A stretch of 64,000 nt of DNA from Clostridiaceae bacterium (lineage in GTDB: Bacteria; Bacillota; Clostridia; Lachnospirales; Lachnospiraceae): positions 25,611-89,610 of the forward strand of contig QXXC01000014.1 of NCBI GenBank assembly GCA_009911305.1. The letters are read 5' to 3'. Positions 7,673 through 16,025 of the stretch are shown one piece after another. The notes beneath the pieces are model-generated. The model was not told the DNA's origin, did no database searches, and worked only from the letters and a program-made list of their open reading frames with translations. The position numbers and the translations under genes were made by a program. The first letter of the stretch is position 1. Every line of letters starts with the position of its first letter.

Positions 7673-10132
7673 GTGTCGTACAGGTACAGGCTGTTTAAGG
7701 ATGGCAGGCAGACGGGCGGGCGGCGTTATACGCTGGATGAGCTTCGGGAGATGGGAACCTTTATGCTGCGGGATCTCTGCGTGAGCGAGCGGATTATGAC
7801 AAGATCAGCGGGCCTTGATCCGAAGCGTCTGAAGCGGGAGGAGCTGATTGAGCTGCTTTTCCGCTACAGAGGGAAGGAGGAGGAGCTCCTGGCGGATGAT
7901 TTTTCCGAGGATTCTGTAAGCATCATAAAAAGCCTTTCGGCGCGGGCAAAGCTGGCCCCGGAGCGTCTGACTGCGCCGGGCCGCCTGGCTCTGAAGAGAG
8001 GAACGCCTGTTTCGGAGGCGGAGGATATCTTTCTGGAGCACGGGTTTTTGGGGACGCATTTTGTGGGGCTCATCTCGGACGGGGACGGCGCGGTCCTGGC
8101 CGTGTTTGAGGTTCAGGAGAACCGGCTGACACTGTCGCCGCGGCGGGTGTCGCCGTCCCTGGGCGCGGGTGTTTACCGGGATCTGAGCGTGCTGCTCTTT
8201 GACGCGCCCTCCAGCCTGCGGGTGATACGGGCCTACAACAGCCAGCGCGCCAATCCGGCGGGGGAGCGGGATCTGGCGGCGGCCATGGCGAGGCTTCCGA
8301 TTCTGACCGTGGAGGAGCCGGGCGACTGCGGCGAACCGCTGACGATCGATTTCGGGGCGGGTTATACCTGCGCCGCGTCCGGGGAGCCGGCCGGCATGGG
8401 GAAGGCCGGGATCCGCGCGGTCGTGTTTGAGGGGGGCAGCCGTTTATGCCCCAGCGCGGCGGCTGTCCGGCGCTGCGCGTCCGGGGAGGTAAGATTCTGC
8501 TTCGGATATGAGGCCTGGCGGCTTTTGAAACAGGGAGGCTGCGCCGGGGGAATGACGTTTTTCCACAGCCTGAAGCGGTATCTGTTTGAGGAGAGGACGC
8601 TGGAAGTGTGCGATGCGGACGGGAATGCGGCTCTTGTCTCCTCAGACGCGCTTCTGAAGGGATTTCTGGAATATCTGGTCGGCGTGGCTCAGGGGGAGCA
8701 CGGGGTGAAATATAAAAAAATCTGCTTTCTGCTGCCGGAGAAGCGGGCGGGACTGGCGCTTGACCGTTTCCGGGCCCTGTTGCCGGATTATGAGGTGGAG
8801 GGCGTCTGCTCGGAATCCGTGAACAGTGTGTACGATGCGATCGCCCGGCAGGCGGGCTCTGCGGACGCCGGCTCTGCCCGGGTGCTGGCGTTTCACTGCG
8901 GAGCCGGTTCTTCGTCCCTGACGTCCTGCGAGTATGAGACGGATAACACGCGCGTGGCGTACCGGGTCTGTTTAAAGGAACGGTATTTAAACGGGGACAG
9001 CAGCTTGGGCGGAAACCGCCTGACGAGCCTTATTTTCATGTACCTGAAAATAAGGGTGATGCTTTCCGTGACGGGCTCAGAGGAGGAAGCGCTGGACGAG
9101 GGCTTTCTGGACGCGTATTCCCTGGTGGATCAGTACGGCGGCACGGAGAAGATCTACGAACGCTTTACGGCCCTTTATGAGCGGGCGGAGGAGACGGTTC
9201 CCACCCGGTTCGGAAGGCTGCGTGAGTCAGTGGAATATAAACGCCAGAATTTCTACCGGCTCTGGCTTCTGGCGGAAGGGCTGAAAACCGCTTTTTTCTC
9301 CGGCGTGCCTGTGAACACGATTGCGCTGCCGGACCGCTTTGCGGCCATCAGCGCGGCGCATGTGCGCACGCCGGAGGGGCTTGCGGAGCGCCGCCTTGAT
9401 TTCACGGTGCATAAGGATGCGCTGGAGCTTTTGCTGGCCCCGGAGATTTACCGTGTTGTGAAGCGTCTGATTGAGCCTCTGTGCGATGAGGACGGTATTT
9501 TGTCGGGATATGGGATCCGGTTTACGGGGATGAGCTGCCAGATCCCGGTGTTCCGCGATGCGCTCCGGGAGTTCACGGTGGGGCGCAGGGCCAGGGTAAA
9601 GAAAGGGGCAAATGAGCTGAAGCTGCGCGCCTTAAACGGGGCGATTATTCGGGGACAGATGCAGGAGAGCGGGCGGATGATCCCTGCGCTTGAGAAGGAG
9701 GAGGCTGCGATCGCATATTCCGTTACCACGCAGGCCCACGACGGCTCCGTGGTGCGGATCGTGTCCGACCGGGACGCGGGCCGGGAGGTGTTCGGCTGCG
9801 TGACGCGTCATGCGGCTACACGCAGAGTGGTTTTTGCGATCCGGGACGCGCTGGGAAATGCGGCCGGGGAGCGCGAGGTTTCCCTGGATATCCGGTTATT
9901 TGAGGAAACCTCCTATGACAGCCTGTTCGGGGCGTATCCGGCGTTCCTCCCGTATCAGGGGGATTTTGACTCGATTGGGGAGGATGAGATCCGCCTGTTT
10001 GTGTACCGGGAGAGGGACTGGGACTTCTGCGTGCTTCCGGCGGCGAGGAAGGGCGGGACATTAAGCGTCGGAGAGGCGTCCCGTTTCCTGTTTGACGATG
10101 AGAGTCCCGATTATTTCGGCGGGTGGCTGTGA
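7673..10132 (+). CDS. Hsp70/actin-fold ATPase-like protein of the injection system
   Basis: 819 residues, GTG start with gaggggg ahead. Residues about 1-75 are basic and helical. From about 220 the order of DnaK nucleotide-binding motifs can be followed: LTIDFGAGYTC (phosphate-1, 223-233), KKICFLLPEKRAG (348-360, like the strand before DnaK's RQATKDA), VCSESVNSVYDAI (378-390, like the NEPTAAA helix), VLAFHCGAGSSSLT (404-417, phosphate-2 in place of DLGGGTFD) and SLGGNRLTSLIF (444-455). The C-terminal 350 residues do not look like an Hsp70 substrate domain. It may be an assembly or disassembly chaperone. Classical T6SS uses the AAA+ ClpV, which is not seen here. The fold call is inferred from motif order. 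Confidence 0.55.
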   Translation: MSYRYRLFKDGRQTGGRRYTLDELREMGTFMLRDLCVSERIMTRSAGLDPKRLKREELIELLFRYRGKEEELLADDFSEDSVSIIKSLSARAKLAPERLTAPGRLALKRGTPVSEAEDIFLEHGFLGTHFVGLISDGDGAVLAVFEVQENRLTLSPRRVSPSLGAGVYRDLSVLLFDAPSSLRVIRAYNSQRANPAGERDLAAAMARLPILTVEEPGDCGEPLTIDFGAGYTCAASGEPAGMGKAGIRAVVFEGGSRLCPSAAAVRRCASGEVRFCFGYEAWRLLKQGGCAGGMTFFHSLKRYLFEERTLEVCDADGNAALVSSDALLKGFLEYLVGVAQGEHGVKYKKICFLLPEKRAGLALDRFRALLPDYEVEGVCSESVNSVYDAIARQAGSADAGSARVLAFHCGAGSSSLTSCEYETDNTRVAYRVCLKERYLNGDSSLGGNRLTSLIFMYLKIRVMLSVTGSEEEALDEGFLDAYSLVDQYGGTEKIYERFTALYERAEETVPTRFGRLRESVEYKRQNFYRLWLLAEGLKTAFFSGVPVNTIALPDRFAAISAAHVRTPEGLAERRLDFTVHKDALELLLAPEIYRVVKRLIEPLCDEDGILSGYGIRFTGMSCQIPVFRDALREFTVGRRARVKKGANELKLRALNGAIIRGQMQESGRMIPALEKEEAAIAYSVTTQAHDGSVVRIVSDRDAGREVFGCVTRHAATRRVVFAIRDALGNAAGEREVSLDIRLFEETSYDSLFGAYPAFLPYQGDFDSIGEDEIRLFVYRERDWDFCVLPAARKGGTLSVGEASRFLFDDESPDYFGGWL

Positions 10133-10215
10133 GGTATCCGCAGAGCTGCCGGCCAGCGTAAAGAGCGCCAGCGGGCGAACCCGGGAGGAGGGACCGCTGG
10201 CCTGGGAGGTTTGAC

Positions 10216-10998
10216 ATGGAGCTGAAACAGGTGTTTCCCATATTTGAAGAGGGGCGTATCCTCAAGCGGGATGCGCTTGATCTGCTCCGCGATTATGCCC
10301 CGGAATTCGCTTCCCTTCTGTTTGAGGAGCACGGGAGCGGGGTGATGGCCGGATTTCGCATACGGGAGCAGGCCGGAACGGTTTTTGTGGGCCCCGGCAT
10401 CTTGAAGGACAGAGATTCCTTTTTCTGTATGCGCCGGGAGGCCGCGGTTCCGTTTGACCAGTACGGCCGTGCGGTGCGGATCGTACTGAGAAGGATTGGA
10501 GAGCATATGTCTGCAGATTTCAGGGAGGAGCGCTATGAGCTGTCTCTGGAGCCCGTGAGGGAATCCGGGGAGGGGGAGTATGAGCTGGGACGCTTTTTGC
10601 TGGAGTCTGGGGCAAGGCTCAGGGCCGGGGAGGATTACAGGGATTTTCACGATTTGGTCACGGAATTCAATACGCTGAATCCGGTGCATATCCGCTATGC
10701 CTGCAGGGGCGGGCATACGCTTTCACCGCTTGTGATGCGTATGTACGGGAAAGGCGTGCTGCACGCGCCCTCGGCAGAGATGGCGGACATTGCCTTTGGA
10801 CTGGCCTGTTTAAACGGGGGGCATGTGTCCGGCGAGGCGATCCGGGAGTACCTGTCGGCAAAGGGAGAGACGGCGGGGCGCGGCGGCGGGAACCGGGAGC
10901 TGTATGAGGGGCTGGCGGGTATTTATGCCAGGCTTGTGTCCGGCGGCGGGGCGCGCCGCAGGCCAAAGCAGACAGGCGGGAAGACGCTGATTGAGTAA
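10216..10998 (+). CDS. Unrecognised injection-system protein (weak TssK-like N-terminus)
   Basis: 260 residues, start preceded by gggaggtttgac. The first 20 residues (PIFEEGRILKRDALDLLRDY) have the flavour of TssK's N-terminal segment (W-x-EGMFLRPQHFQ), followed by a beta-rich domain with FRIREQAGTVFVGPGILK. TssK links the baseplate to the membrane complex and is normally about 440 residues, so this would be a short relative. The C-terminus is Gly/Arg-rich and probably disordered. It lies between the Hsp70-like gene and the tip genes. The TssK comparison is a guess; otherwise unknown. Confidence 0.4.
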   Translation: MELKQVFPIFEEGRILKRDALDLLRDYAPEFASLLFEEHGSGVMAGFRIREQAGTVFVGPGILKDRDSFFCMRREAAVPFDQYGRAVRIVLRRIGEHMSADFREERYELSLEPVRESGEGEYELGRFLLESGARLRAGEDYRDFHDLVTEFNTLNPVHIRYACRGGHTLSPLVMRMYGKGVLHAPSAEMADIAFGLACLNGGHVSGEAIREYLSAKGETAGRGGGNRELYEGLAGIYARLVSGGGARRRPKQTGGKTLIE

Positions 10999-11062
10999 AG
11001 CGGGCGTGAGGAGAGCGCCGTATGCGGTGCAAAGCGGTCAGATAGGTAAGGAGGAGTTTGGT

Positions 11063-11395
11063 ATGGGACAGTCGTATGTGGTGAATGGGGCCACGCTGAA
11101 GTGTATGCTGGGGGCGGCGCCTTCGACGCTGACGGTGCTGCCGGTAAACCGGGTGGAGATTAACGGGAAGGCAAAAGCAAATATCGGGGATTGTAAGCCG
11201 ATGGTGAATATCAAGCCCTTTGGGACGTGTGCGAAGATGGCCCCGCCTGTGCCGTGTACGCCTATGGTGGCGGGGGTGTGGCTGAAAGGGAAGACGAATG
11301 TGACCGTGGGGGGCCTGCCGGCGCTGATGAGTGATTCGATGGCGATCTGCTCCTGCGGGGGCGGGATTATTAAGATACAGAAGGACGGACAGTAA
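11063..11395 (+). CDS. PAAR-like DUF4280 spike-tip protein
   Basis: 110 residues. It matches the DUF4280 (PAAR-like) pattern: an N-terminal VNGATLKCMLG, the P-x-T-x-x-V-L core, repeated Cys/Gly/Pro motifs (KPFGTCAKM, PPVPCTPM), and a terminal SMAICSCGGGIIKI. These small cysteine-rich proteins cap the VgrG spike and sharpen it, often binding a metal and carrying effectors. The ATG at 11063 is chosen for its aaggagg site; an in-frame start at 10991 has none. The VgrG gene follows 146 bases later. Confidence 0.85.
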   Translation: MGQSYVVNGATLKCMLGAAPSTLTVLPVNRVEINGKAKANIGDCKPMVNIKPFGTCAKMAPPVPCTPMVAGVWLKGKTNVTVGGLPALMSDSMAICSCGGGIIKIQKDGQ

Positions 11396-11452
11396 CAGCA
11401 GAATGGGCGCGGTGAGATTAAGCGGACATTTGTAAGGCCGGGAGGGTGGATC

Positions 11453-11551
11453 GTGGAGTACGGAGATGAGGATTTTATTGCCTGGATGGCGGTTTTGATT
11501 GAGAGCGAAGAGGAAGAGGACGAGGGAGAGGAGGAGGAAGATGATAATTGA
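11453..11551 (+). CDS. Tiny acidic ORF between tip and spike genes
   Basis: A 32-residue frame with GTG start, a good site (gggaggg, 6 bases ahead) and stop overlapping the VgrG start (ATGATAATTGA). It reads VEYGDEDFIAWMAVLIESE followed by an almost pure Glu/Asp tail. The spacing and coupling are what a real translated leader or small subunit would show. Function unknown; it could serve as an acidic adaptor to the spike or only as a coupling device for VgrG translation. Confidence 0.45.
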   Translation: MEYGDEDFIAWMAVLIESEEEEDEGEEEEDDN

Positions 11552-13205
11552 CGTGACCAGGCTGAGCGTCAGCCCCTTTGCTGTGGAAGGGATTGTGGAG
11601 ATGAAGGTGGAGCAGTCCCTGAACCAGCATGCGTCCATGTATTTGAAAGGCATCATCCCCAAAGGGGCCGGGGACTCGGTTGTGACAGATACGGATGATT
11701 CGACGGAGATTACGGTTTCCGGATCCGGGGAGGTGATTTTTAAGGGGCTTGTGCAGGATATCAGGGCTTCCTTTGAGGGGCAGGTGTATTATCTGGAGGT
11801 GTGGGCCGTTTCCTTCAGCATTAAGGCTGACACGGAGGTGGTTTCGCGCTCGTTCCAGGATGCGGGCATGAATTACCAGCAGATTGCGGACAGCCTGGCG
11901 GCCGAGGGCGGCCTTTCGGCTGGCATGGAGACAGAGGCCCTGTCTGTGCGCAATCTTCTTCTCCAGTATCAGGAGACGAACTGGGAGTTTTTGAAGCGGA
12001 TTGCCTCGCACAACAGCAGCGTGCTTTTGCCGTCCGTGACGGAGCCGGCCTTTTATTTCGGCATTCCGAAGGGAAACCAGAAGGGAAGCCTCCTGTCCTA
12101 CCGTTTTTCCGTGGGGAAGAATCTGAGGCGCTACCGCAGGCATTCCGGGGCGGGGGTGGACGTGGCTGCGGCGGATTCGGTTGAATACATGGTGACAGCC
12201 GACGATTCCGTGCTGTCCATCGGCGATACGGTGGATTATGGGGACAATACGCTGTTTGTGCGGGAGGCGCGGCTTCATCTGGCGGACGCGGTGCTGACCT
12301 GTCAGTATGTGCTGTGCCCGGAGAACGGTTTAAAGGTTCCGTCTGCCTGGAACCGGCATATTACGGGGCTTACGCTGCCGGGGCGCGTGCTGGAGGTAAA
12401 GGATGACACCGTGAAGGTCCTGCTGTGTGTGGATGAGAGCCAGGACACGGCGGCGGCGTATGCATTTCCCTATATTACCCCTTACAGCGCGGAAAACCAC
12501 ACGGGCGTTTACCTGATGCCGGAGCCGGACGATGTGGTCTGCATCCAGTTCCCGACAGAGGATGAGAGCATGGCTGTGGCCCTGTCCTCATGGCGTCAGG
12601 CGGGAAGCGATCGGACGGTGAATCCGGATGTGAAGTATTTAAGGACACCCCATGATAAGGAGATCCGGATCAGCGAGACGGAGATCCTGATTACGGCCAA
12701 GACAGGCGGGCTTTATGTAAGGCTTGACGAGAACAACGGGATCGAGGTGTTTTCCCAGCACGGGATCATGGTGAATACGCTGTCCGGCATTGACGTGACA
12801 GCGGCTGGGCATATCTCGCTGTCAGCCGGGGGAAGCATGATCTTTAATTCCGGGCTGGGCGTGAGCATCAATTCCGGCCTGGGGATCGGGGCCAGGGCCG
12901 GCAAGGAGATCCATATGACGGCCGGGACGGACGCGGTTCTAAAGAGCGGCAAGGAGATGACGTTTACCGCCATGGAGAAGATGGGCATGGAGACGAAAAA
13001 GGAGCTGGTGGTCAATTCGGATAAGGATATGACCATTGCCAGCGAGAAGAAGATATCCCTCGCGGCCAAGGGGGATATGGCCCAGAGCTCGGATAAGAAG
13101 ATGAATATCAGCGCCAAATCGCAGGTGGGGATTTCGTGTAAGGCGAGTTCGATCAAGCTGGATGGGGCGATGAATTTGAAGGCGTCGAAGATTAAGGAGA
13201 ATTAA
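11541..13205 (+). CDS. VgrG-like spike protein
   Basis: 554 residues. The N-terminal two thirds resemble the gp27/gp5-like VgrG core: a beta-rich hub with ETNWEFLKRIA (about residue 140, a hallmark of phage late-control D/VgrG proteins), then an OB-like region (PGRVLEVKDDTVKVLLCVD) with YLMPEPDDVVCIQFP. The C-terminal 170 residues are a beta-helix-type needle of short repeats (HISLSAGGSMIFNSG, KEMTFTAMEKMGMETKKEL, KKISLAAKGDMAQSS). There is no added effector domain. The start at 11541 has gaggaggaag ahead and overlaps the tiny acidic ORF; an upstream ATG at 11499 lies inside that ORF. Confidence 0.85.
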   Translation: MIIDVTRLSVSPFAVEGIVEMKVEQSLNQHASMYLKGIIPKGAGDSVVTDTDDSTEITVSGSGEVIFKGLVQDIRASFEGQVYYLEVWAVSFSIKADTEVVSRSFQDAGMNYQQIADSLAAEGGLSAGMETEALSVRNLLLQYQETNWEFLKRIASHNSSVLLPSVTEPAFYFGIPKGNQKGSLLSYRFSVGKNLRRYRRHSGAGVDVAAADSVEYMVTADDSVLSIGDTVDYGDNTLFVREARLHLADAVLTCQYVLCPENGLKVPSAWNRHITGLTLPGRVLEVKDDTVKVLLCVDESQDTAAAYAFPYITPYSAENHTGVYLMPEPDDVVCIQFPTEDESMAVALSSWRQAGSDRTVNPDVKYLRTPHDKEIRISETEILITAKTGGLYVRLDENNGIEVFSQHGIMVNTLSGIDVTAAGHISLSAGGSMIFNSGLGVSINSGLGIGARAGKEIHMTAGTDAVLKSGKEMTFTAMEKMGMETKKELVVNSDKDMTIASEKKISLAAKGDMAQSSDKKMNISAKSQVGISCKASSIKLDGAMNLKASKIKEN

Positions 13206-13248
13206 GGTTTTTTAGTGGCTGGGGGGATTGTGAGGGGGCCGCCGAAGT

Positions 13249-13371
13249 CCGCTTGTGTATCCATAAGGAACCCCGCTCCCGCTCGGAGAAAAGCGCAGCG
13301 GACGCTAAGCTCGAAAATACCTCGCTAAGCGCCGGCGGTTTTCTACGGGTTCCTTATGGATACACAAGCGG
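13249..13371. repeat. Long inverted repeat, 24-base perfect arms, in the gap after vgrG
   Basis: Arms 13249-13272 (ccgcttgtgtatcc...aacc) and 13348-13371 are exact reverse complements. The match continues imperfectly about 12 bases outward and the arms enclose a 75-base spacer. The spacer contains cgctaagc twice. There is no T-run right after the right arm, so it is not a standard terminator. It occupies the middle of the 303-base gap (13206-13508) between the spike and the pentapeptide gene, a typical place for cassette exchange. The rest of the gap shows nothing I recognise. Confidence 0.75.
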
Positions 13372-13508
13372 CCTCCGGCTACGTTATTGGCGGGCGTAGT
13401 ATCAGTGATGTGATAAGCATAGAAAAGTGTATATGCCCGGGCAGGAACGGGGATGCGGGCGGTTACGCGTTAGAATAGCTATGGATAAGGATGGGGGCAG
13501 GAGGGGCA

Positions 13509-14579
13509 ATGGACGAAAATTTCCAGAAGGAATATTTTGAGATAAAAAATGAGGCGCTTTTCGCGGCGAACGACTGGTATTTTTCCCATGCGGATGAGCT
13601 GGCTGCTTCCTTTAGGGAGGCGCTTGTGAAGTCATGCGGGCGCGTGGCGCAGATGCAGGAGAAGGGCTTTCCGGCGATGGAGTATATGGAGATTACGATG
13701 CTGCGGACGAGGCTTTTAAAGGGCGATTACCGTCTTCCTGTTATGGTTTACGGGACGGACTGGTATGCGGATCCGAGGCAGGCCCAGGCCGGGGAGGCGG
13801 ACGGGAGCGGGATTTTTTTGTTTTATGGATCCCTGATTCAGCAGGCGGAGGGGATTATTAAGAAATACCGCTCAAAGCTTCCGGAGCGTATGCGGGAGAT
13901 CTGTATGTGTACAGAGGCAGAGCTGTTCTGGAATTATGCCTACATGGCCGGGAGGAGGGCGGTGATGGGGTTTGAGCCGGCAGGCGCGGCCATTACGGAT
14001 GCGTTTCGGGTGCGGGTCTGTGAATATATGGGGTATGGGGCTGTATGCCGGCGCTATATGCCCCGGATGAAGCCTGAAGAATTGAAGGAATGGTTTGGGA
14101 GAGGCCCGGGGGAGGATTACAAGTACCGGGATTACAGGGGATATGACTGCTCGGGCTGGGATTTTTCAGGACTTGATCTGGACGGATGCGATTTTTCCGG
14201 CTGTGTGCTGGACGGGTGCTGTTTCGAGAATGCTTCGCTGTCGGGCGCATGGCTGTGCAACAGCTCGATTAAAAATGCGTCTTTTCGGAATGCCTGGCTG
14301 ACAGGCGCGAGATTCGACGGGTCTGACCTGGAGGGGTCTGTCTTTATAACGGCATACAGTATATGCAGGGTTAATGAGGACGTTTGGCGCAAGCCGGATT
14401 ATCACTGGGCAAGCTTTGCGGGATGTAAATTGAAAAATGCGGATTTTACATTCACAAAGATTGCGGAGGCCGATTTTTCAGGGGCGGATCTGGAGGGCTG
14501 TCAGTTTAACAACGCGCACAGGACGTATTACGAGGTGGATGATGAGCAGAGGGAGAAGGCCGTATGGAATACTTTTTGA
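13509..14579 (+). CDS. Pentapeptide-repeat protein
   Basis: 356 residues. The N-terminal 210 residues are an unrecognised alpha/beta domain. From about 215 to 345 a right-handed quadrilateral beta-helix of A(D/N)LxX repeats is evident (WDFSGLDLDGCDFSGCVLDG, SFRNAWLTGARFDGSDLEGS, DFSGADLEGCQFNNA). It starts just after the spike gene and its long palindrome, with aggagggg 3 bases before ATG, and overlaps the next gene by 16 bases. Pentapeptide proteins in this position are often adaptors or effector carriers of VgrG. That role is inferred. Confidence 0.7.
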   Translation: MDENFQKEYFEIKNEALFAANDWYFSHADELAASFREALVKSCGRVAQMQEKGFPAMEYMEITMLRTRLLKGDYRLPVMVYGTDWYADPRQAQAGEADGSGIFLFYGSLIQQAEGIIKKYRSKLPERMREICMCTEAELFWNYAYMAGRRAVMGFEPAGAAITDAFRVRVCEYMGYGAVCRRYMPRMKPEELKEWFGRGPGEDYKYRDYRGYDCSGWDFSGLDLDGCDFSGCVLDGCCFENASLSGAWLCNSSIKNASFRNAWLTGARFDGSDLEGSVFITAYSICRVNEDVWRKPDYHWASFAGCKLKNADFTFTKIAEADFSGADLEGCQFNNAHRTYYEVDDEQREKAVWNTF

Positions 14580-15019
14580 TGAAGCCGTATGAGGGAGGAC
14601 AGGCAATCCGGCGCGTGAACCATGATAAGGAAGTCATGGTGTTTCGCGTTACGAAAAAAGGGGAAGTGCCGGATTTTACGCTGCGGCCCTGCCCGCTTTT
14701 AAGCAATCGTTTTAAGGAGCTTCTGGAGCAGTACCTGCCGGACATGGAGTTTACCCCGTGCGTGGAAGAGGAGACAGGGGAGCCCAGGTTTTGGATGTTT
14801 AATCCGAAGGAGCAGCCGCAGGAGGAGGCAAAGTTTCTGCCGGACGGAACGGTCTGCGCGGTGCGGCCTATGGGACTGACGCCTGTTTTTATGGTTCCCA
14901 ATTATAAAAAGGTATCGTATGTGGTGAATCTGGCGCTGGCGGAAAGCCTTCTGAGGCGAGGTTATGTGAATCTGGGGCTTGAGAGGATAGAGACGATGGG
15001 GGTGGGAGCGGATGGGTAA
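14564..15019 (+). CDS. Small accessory protein, possible adaptor or Imm11-like
   Basis: 151 residues. It overlaps the pentapeptide gene at its start and the next gene at its end, so the three are probably co-translated. The middle part (PDFTLRPCPLLSNRFKELLE, then MEFTPCV and a short aromatic strand) recalls the Imm11/DUF1629 layout found in polymorphic-toxin immunity proteins and T6SS accessory genes. That likeness is weak and by eye. No membrane segment. A role as chaperone or adaptor for the following putative effector is inferred from coupling. Confidence 0.45.
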   Translation: MEYFLMKPYEGGQAIRRVNHDKEVMVFRVTKKGEVPDFTLRPCPLLSNRFKELLEQYLPDMEFTPCVEEETGEPRFWMFNPKEQPQEEAKFLPDGTVCAVRPMGLTPVFMVPNYKKVSYVVNLALAESLLRRGYVNLGLERIETMGVGADG

Positions 15020-15983
15020 AACAGAAGATAATGCCAATAGAGTGAAAGGCCAGGAGATCCGACCGGAGGATAACAAAACGAAGGAACCGTGTCAATGTGA
15101 GACGTTTGAGCGATGTAATGGGCGCCTGCCATATGGGGTGGATGTGTGGGCCGGGCCTCGACAGATTCAGGCAATGGATTGTATCGCTTATAGCATCACA
15201 GGAGGAATCCGTGGTCACAGAGCCCAGGTGATTGCGGCGCTGGCACAGCAAAAAAGTGGTAATCCGTTCTATACCAATCTGAAAGATTTTCTGGGATATA
15301 GGGGAAGATTCAGAGTGCTGGCCTTTCCTCAGATTGATCCACCATATATTGATCACCATATAGATAAACTTGCTGATGCTTTGTACAATACAGCGGAATT
15401 TACTAATTTTCAGAAGTCTATGATTTTGCGTGCAAATCTTGTTAGGAATGGGTTGGTTATGCGTTCTGATCTTTATGAGGATAATGAGGTTTCTCTTCGG
15501 TTTGGTGAGAAGGAGCTGATTCCCTACTGCAGAGGCTTAAAAGACTACATGTGGTCAATTGACCATATTCAGGTTCGGGTAAAGGGAGGGTGCAACCGGT
15601 TCTGTAATGCTGTGGTTTTGCAATTTGCTGACAACCGGCAGAAATGGACTAATGGCCCCAGTTGTCCCTGCGCGCATGTTGTTGAATGGAAGAAGGAACA
15701 ATGCATACCAGGTCAGGATCCGTTCCCATATTCGGGGAGCCGGAAAAAGCCCAAAAAAAAGCCCAGATATGATCTTTATGAATGCATAGAACATTTTCTG
15801 GCTAGGAAGGAAGCAGAGGAGAAGGGAGAAACCATAGGAGAGATTGGTGGTATATGTGATAAGGCAAAGCTCTGTAAGGTGGATGATCCGCGTGTACTTC
15901 CGCTTACAAGAAATGGTAGGCCCAGAAATATTCAACCTAAAGGTCCGGTGACACCTATATACAAGCCAAAACCAATACCATGA
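15012..15983 (+). CDS. Candidate injection-system effector (unrecognised)
   Basis: 323 residues, start overlapping the previous stop. Base use turns clearly more AT-rich than the flanking genes from about 15.2 kb, a sign of cassette exchange. No family recognised. It is Cys-rich (CQCETFERC near residue 27, KGGCNRFC, SCPCAHVV) and has a His/Asp pair in SIDHIQVRVKGGCNRFC that could bind metal, a basic GSRKKPKKKP stretch, and a Pro-rich C-terminus. Position downstream of VgrG and an adaptor-like gene, followed by a small acidic protein, is what an effector-immunity pair looks like. No activity can be claimed. Confidence 0.4.
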   Translation: MGKTEDNANRVKGQEIRPEDNKTKEPCQCETFERCNGRLPYGVDVWAGPRQIQAMDCIAYSITGGIRGHRAQVIAALAQQKSGNPFYTNLKDFLGYRGRFRVLAFPQIDPPYIDHHIDKLADALYNTAEFTNFQKSMILRANLVRNGLVMRSDLYEDNEVSLRFGEKELIPYCRGLKDYMWSIDHIQVRVKGGCNRFCNAVVLQFADNRQKWTNGPSCPCAHVVEWKKEQCIPGQDPFPYSGSRKKPKKKPRYDLYECIEHFLARKEAEEKGETIGEIGGICDKAKLCKVDDPRVLPLTRNGRPRNIQPKGPVTPIYKPKPIP

Positions 15984-16025
15984 ATATAAACGGCAGAATG
16001 ATCGTAAACCAAAAAGGAGGAGCCA

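Noticed and set aside
10667..11662. 331-residue minus-strand open frame across the PAAR and VgrG start region
   Set aside because: His/Arg/Pro-rich composition typical of antisense to GC-rich coding DNA; the plus-strand genes have clear families and ribosome binding sites.
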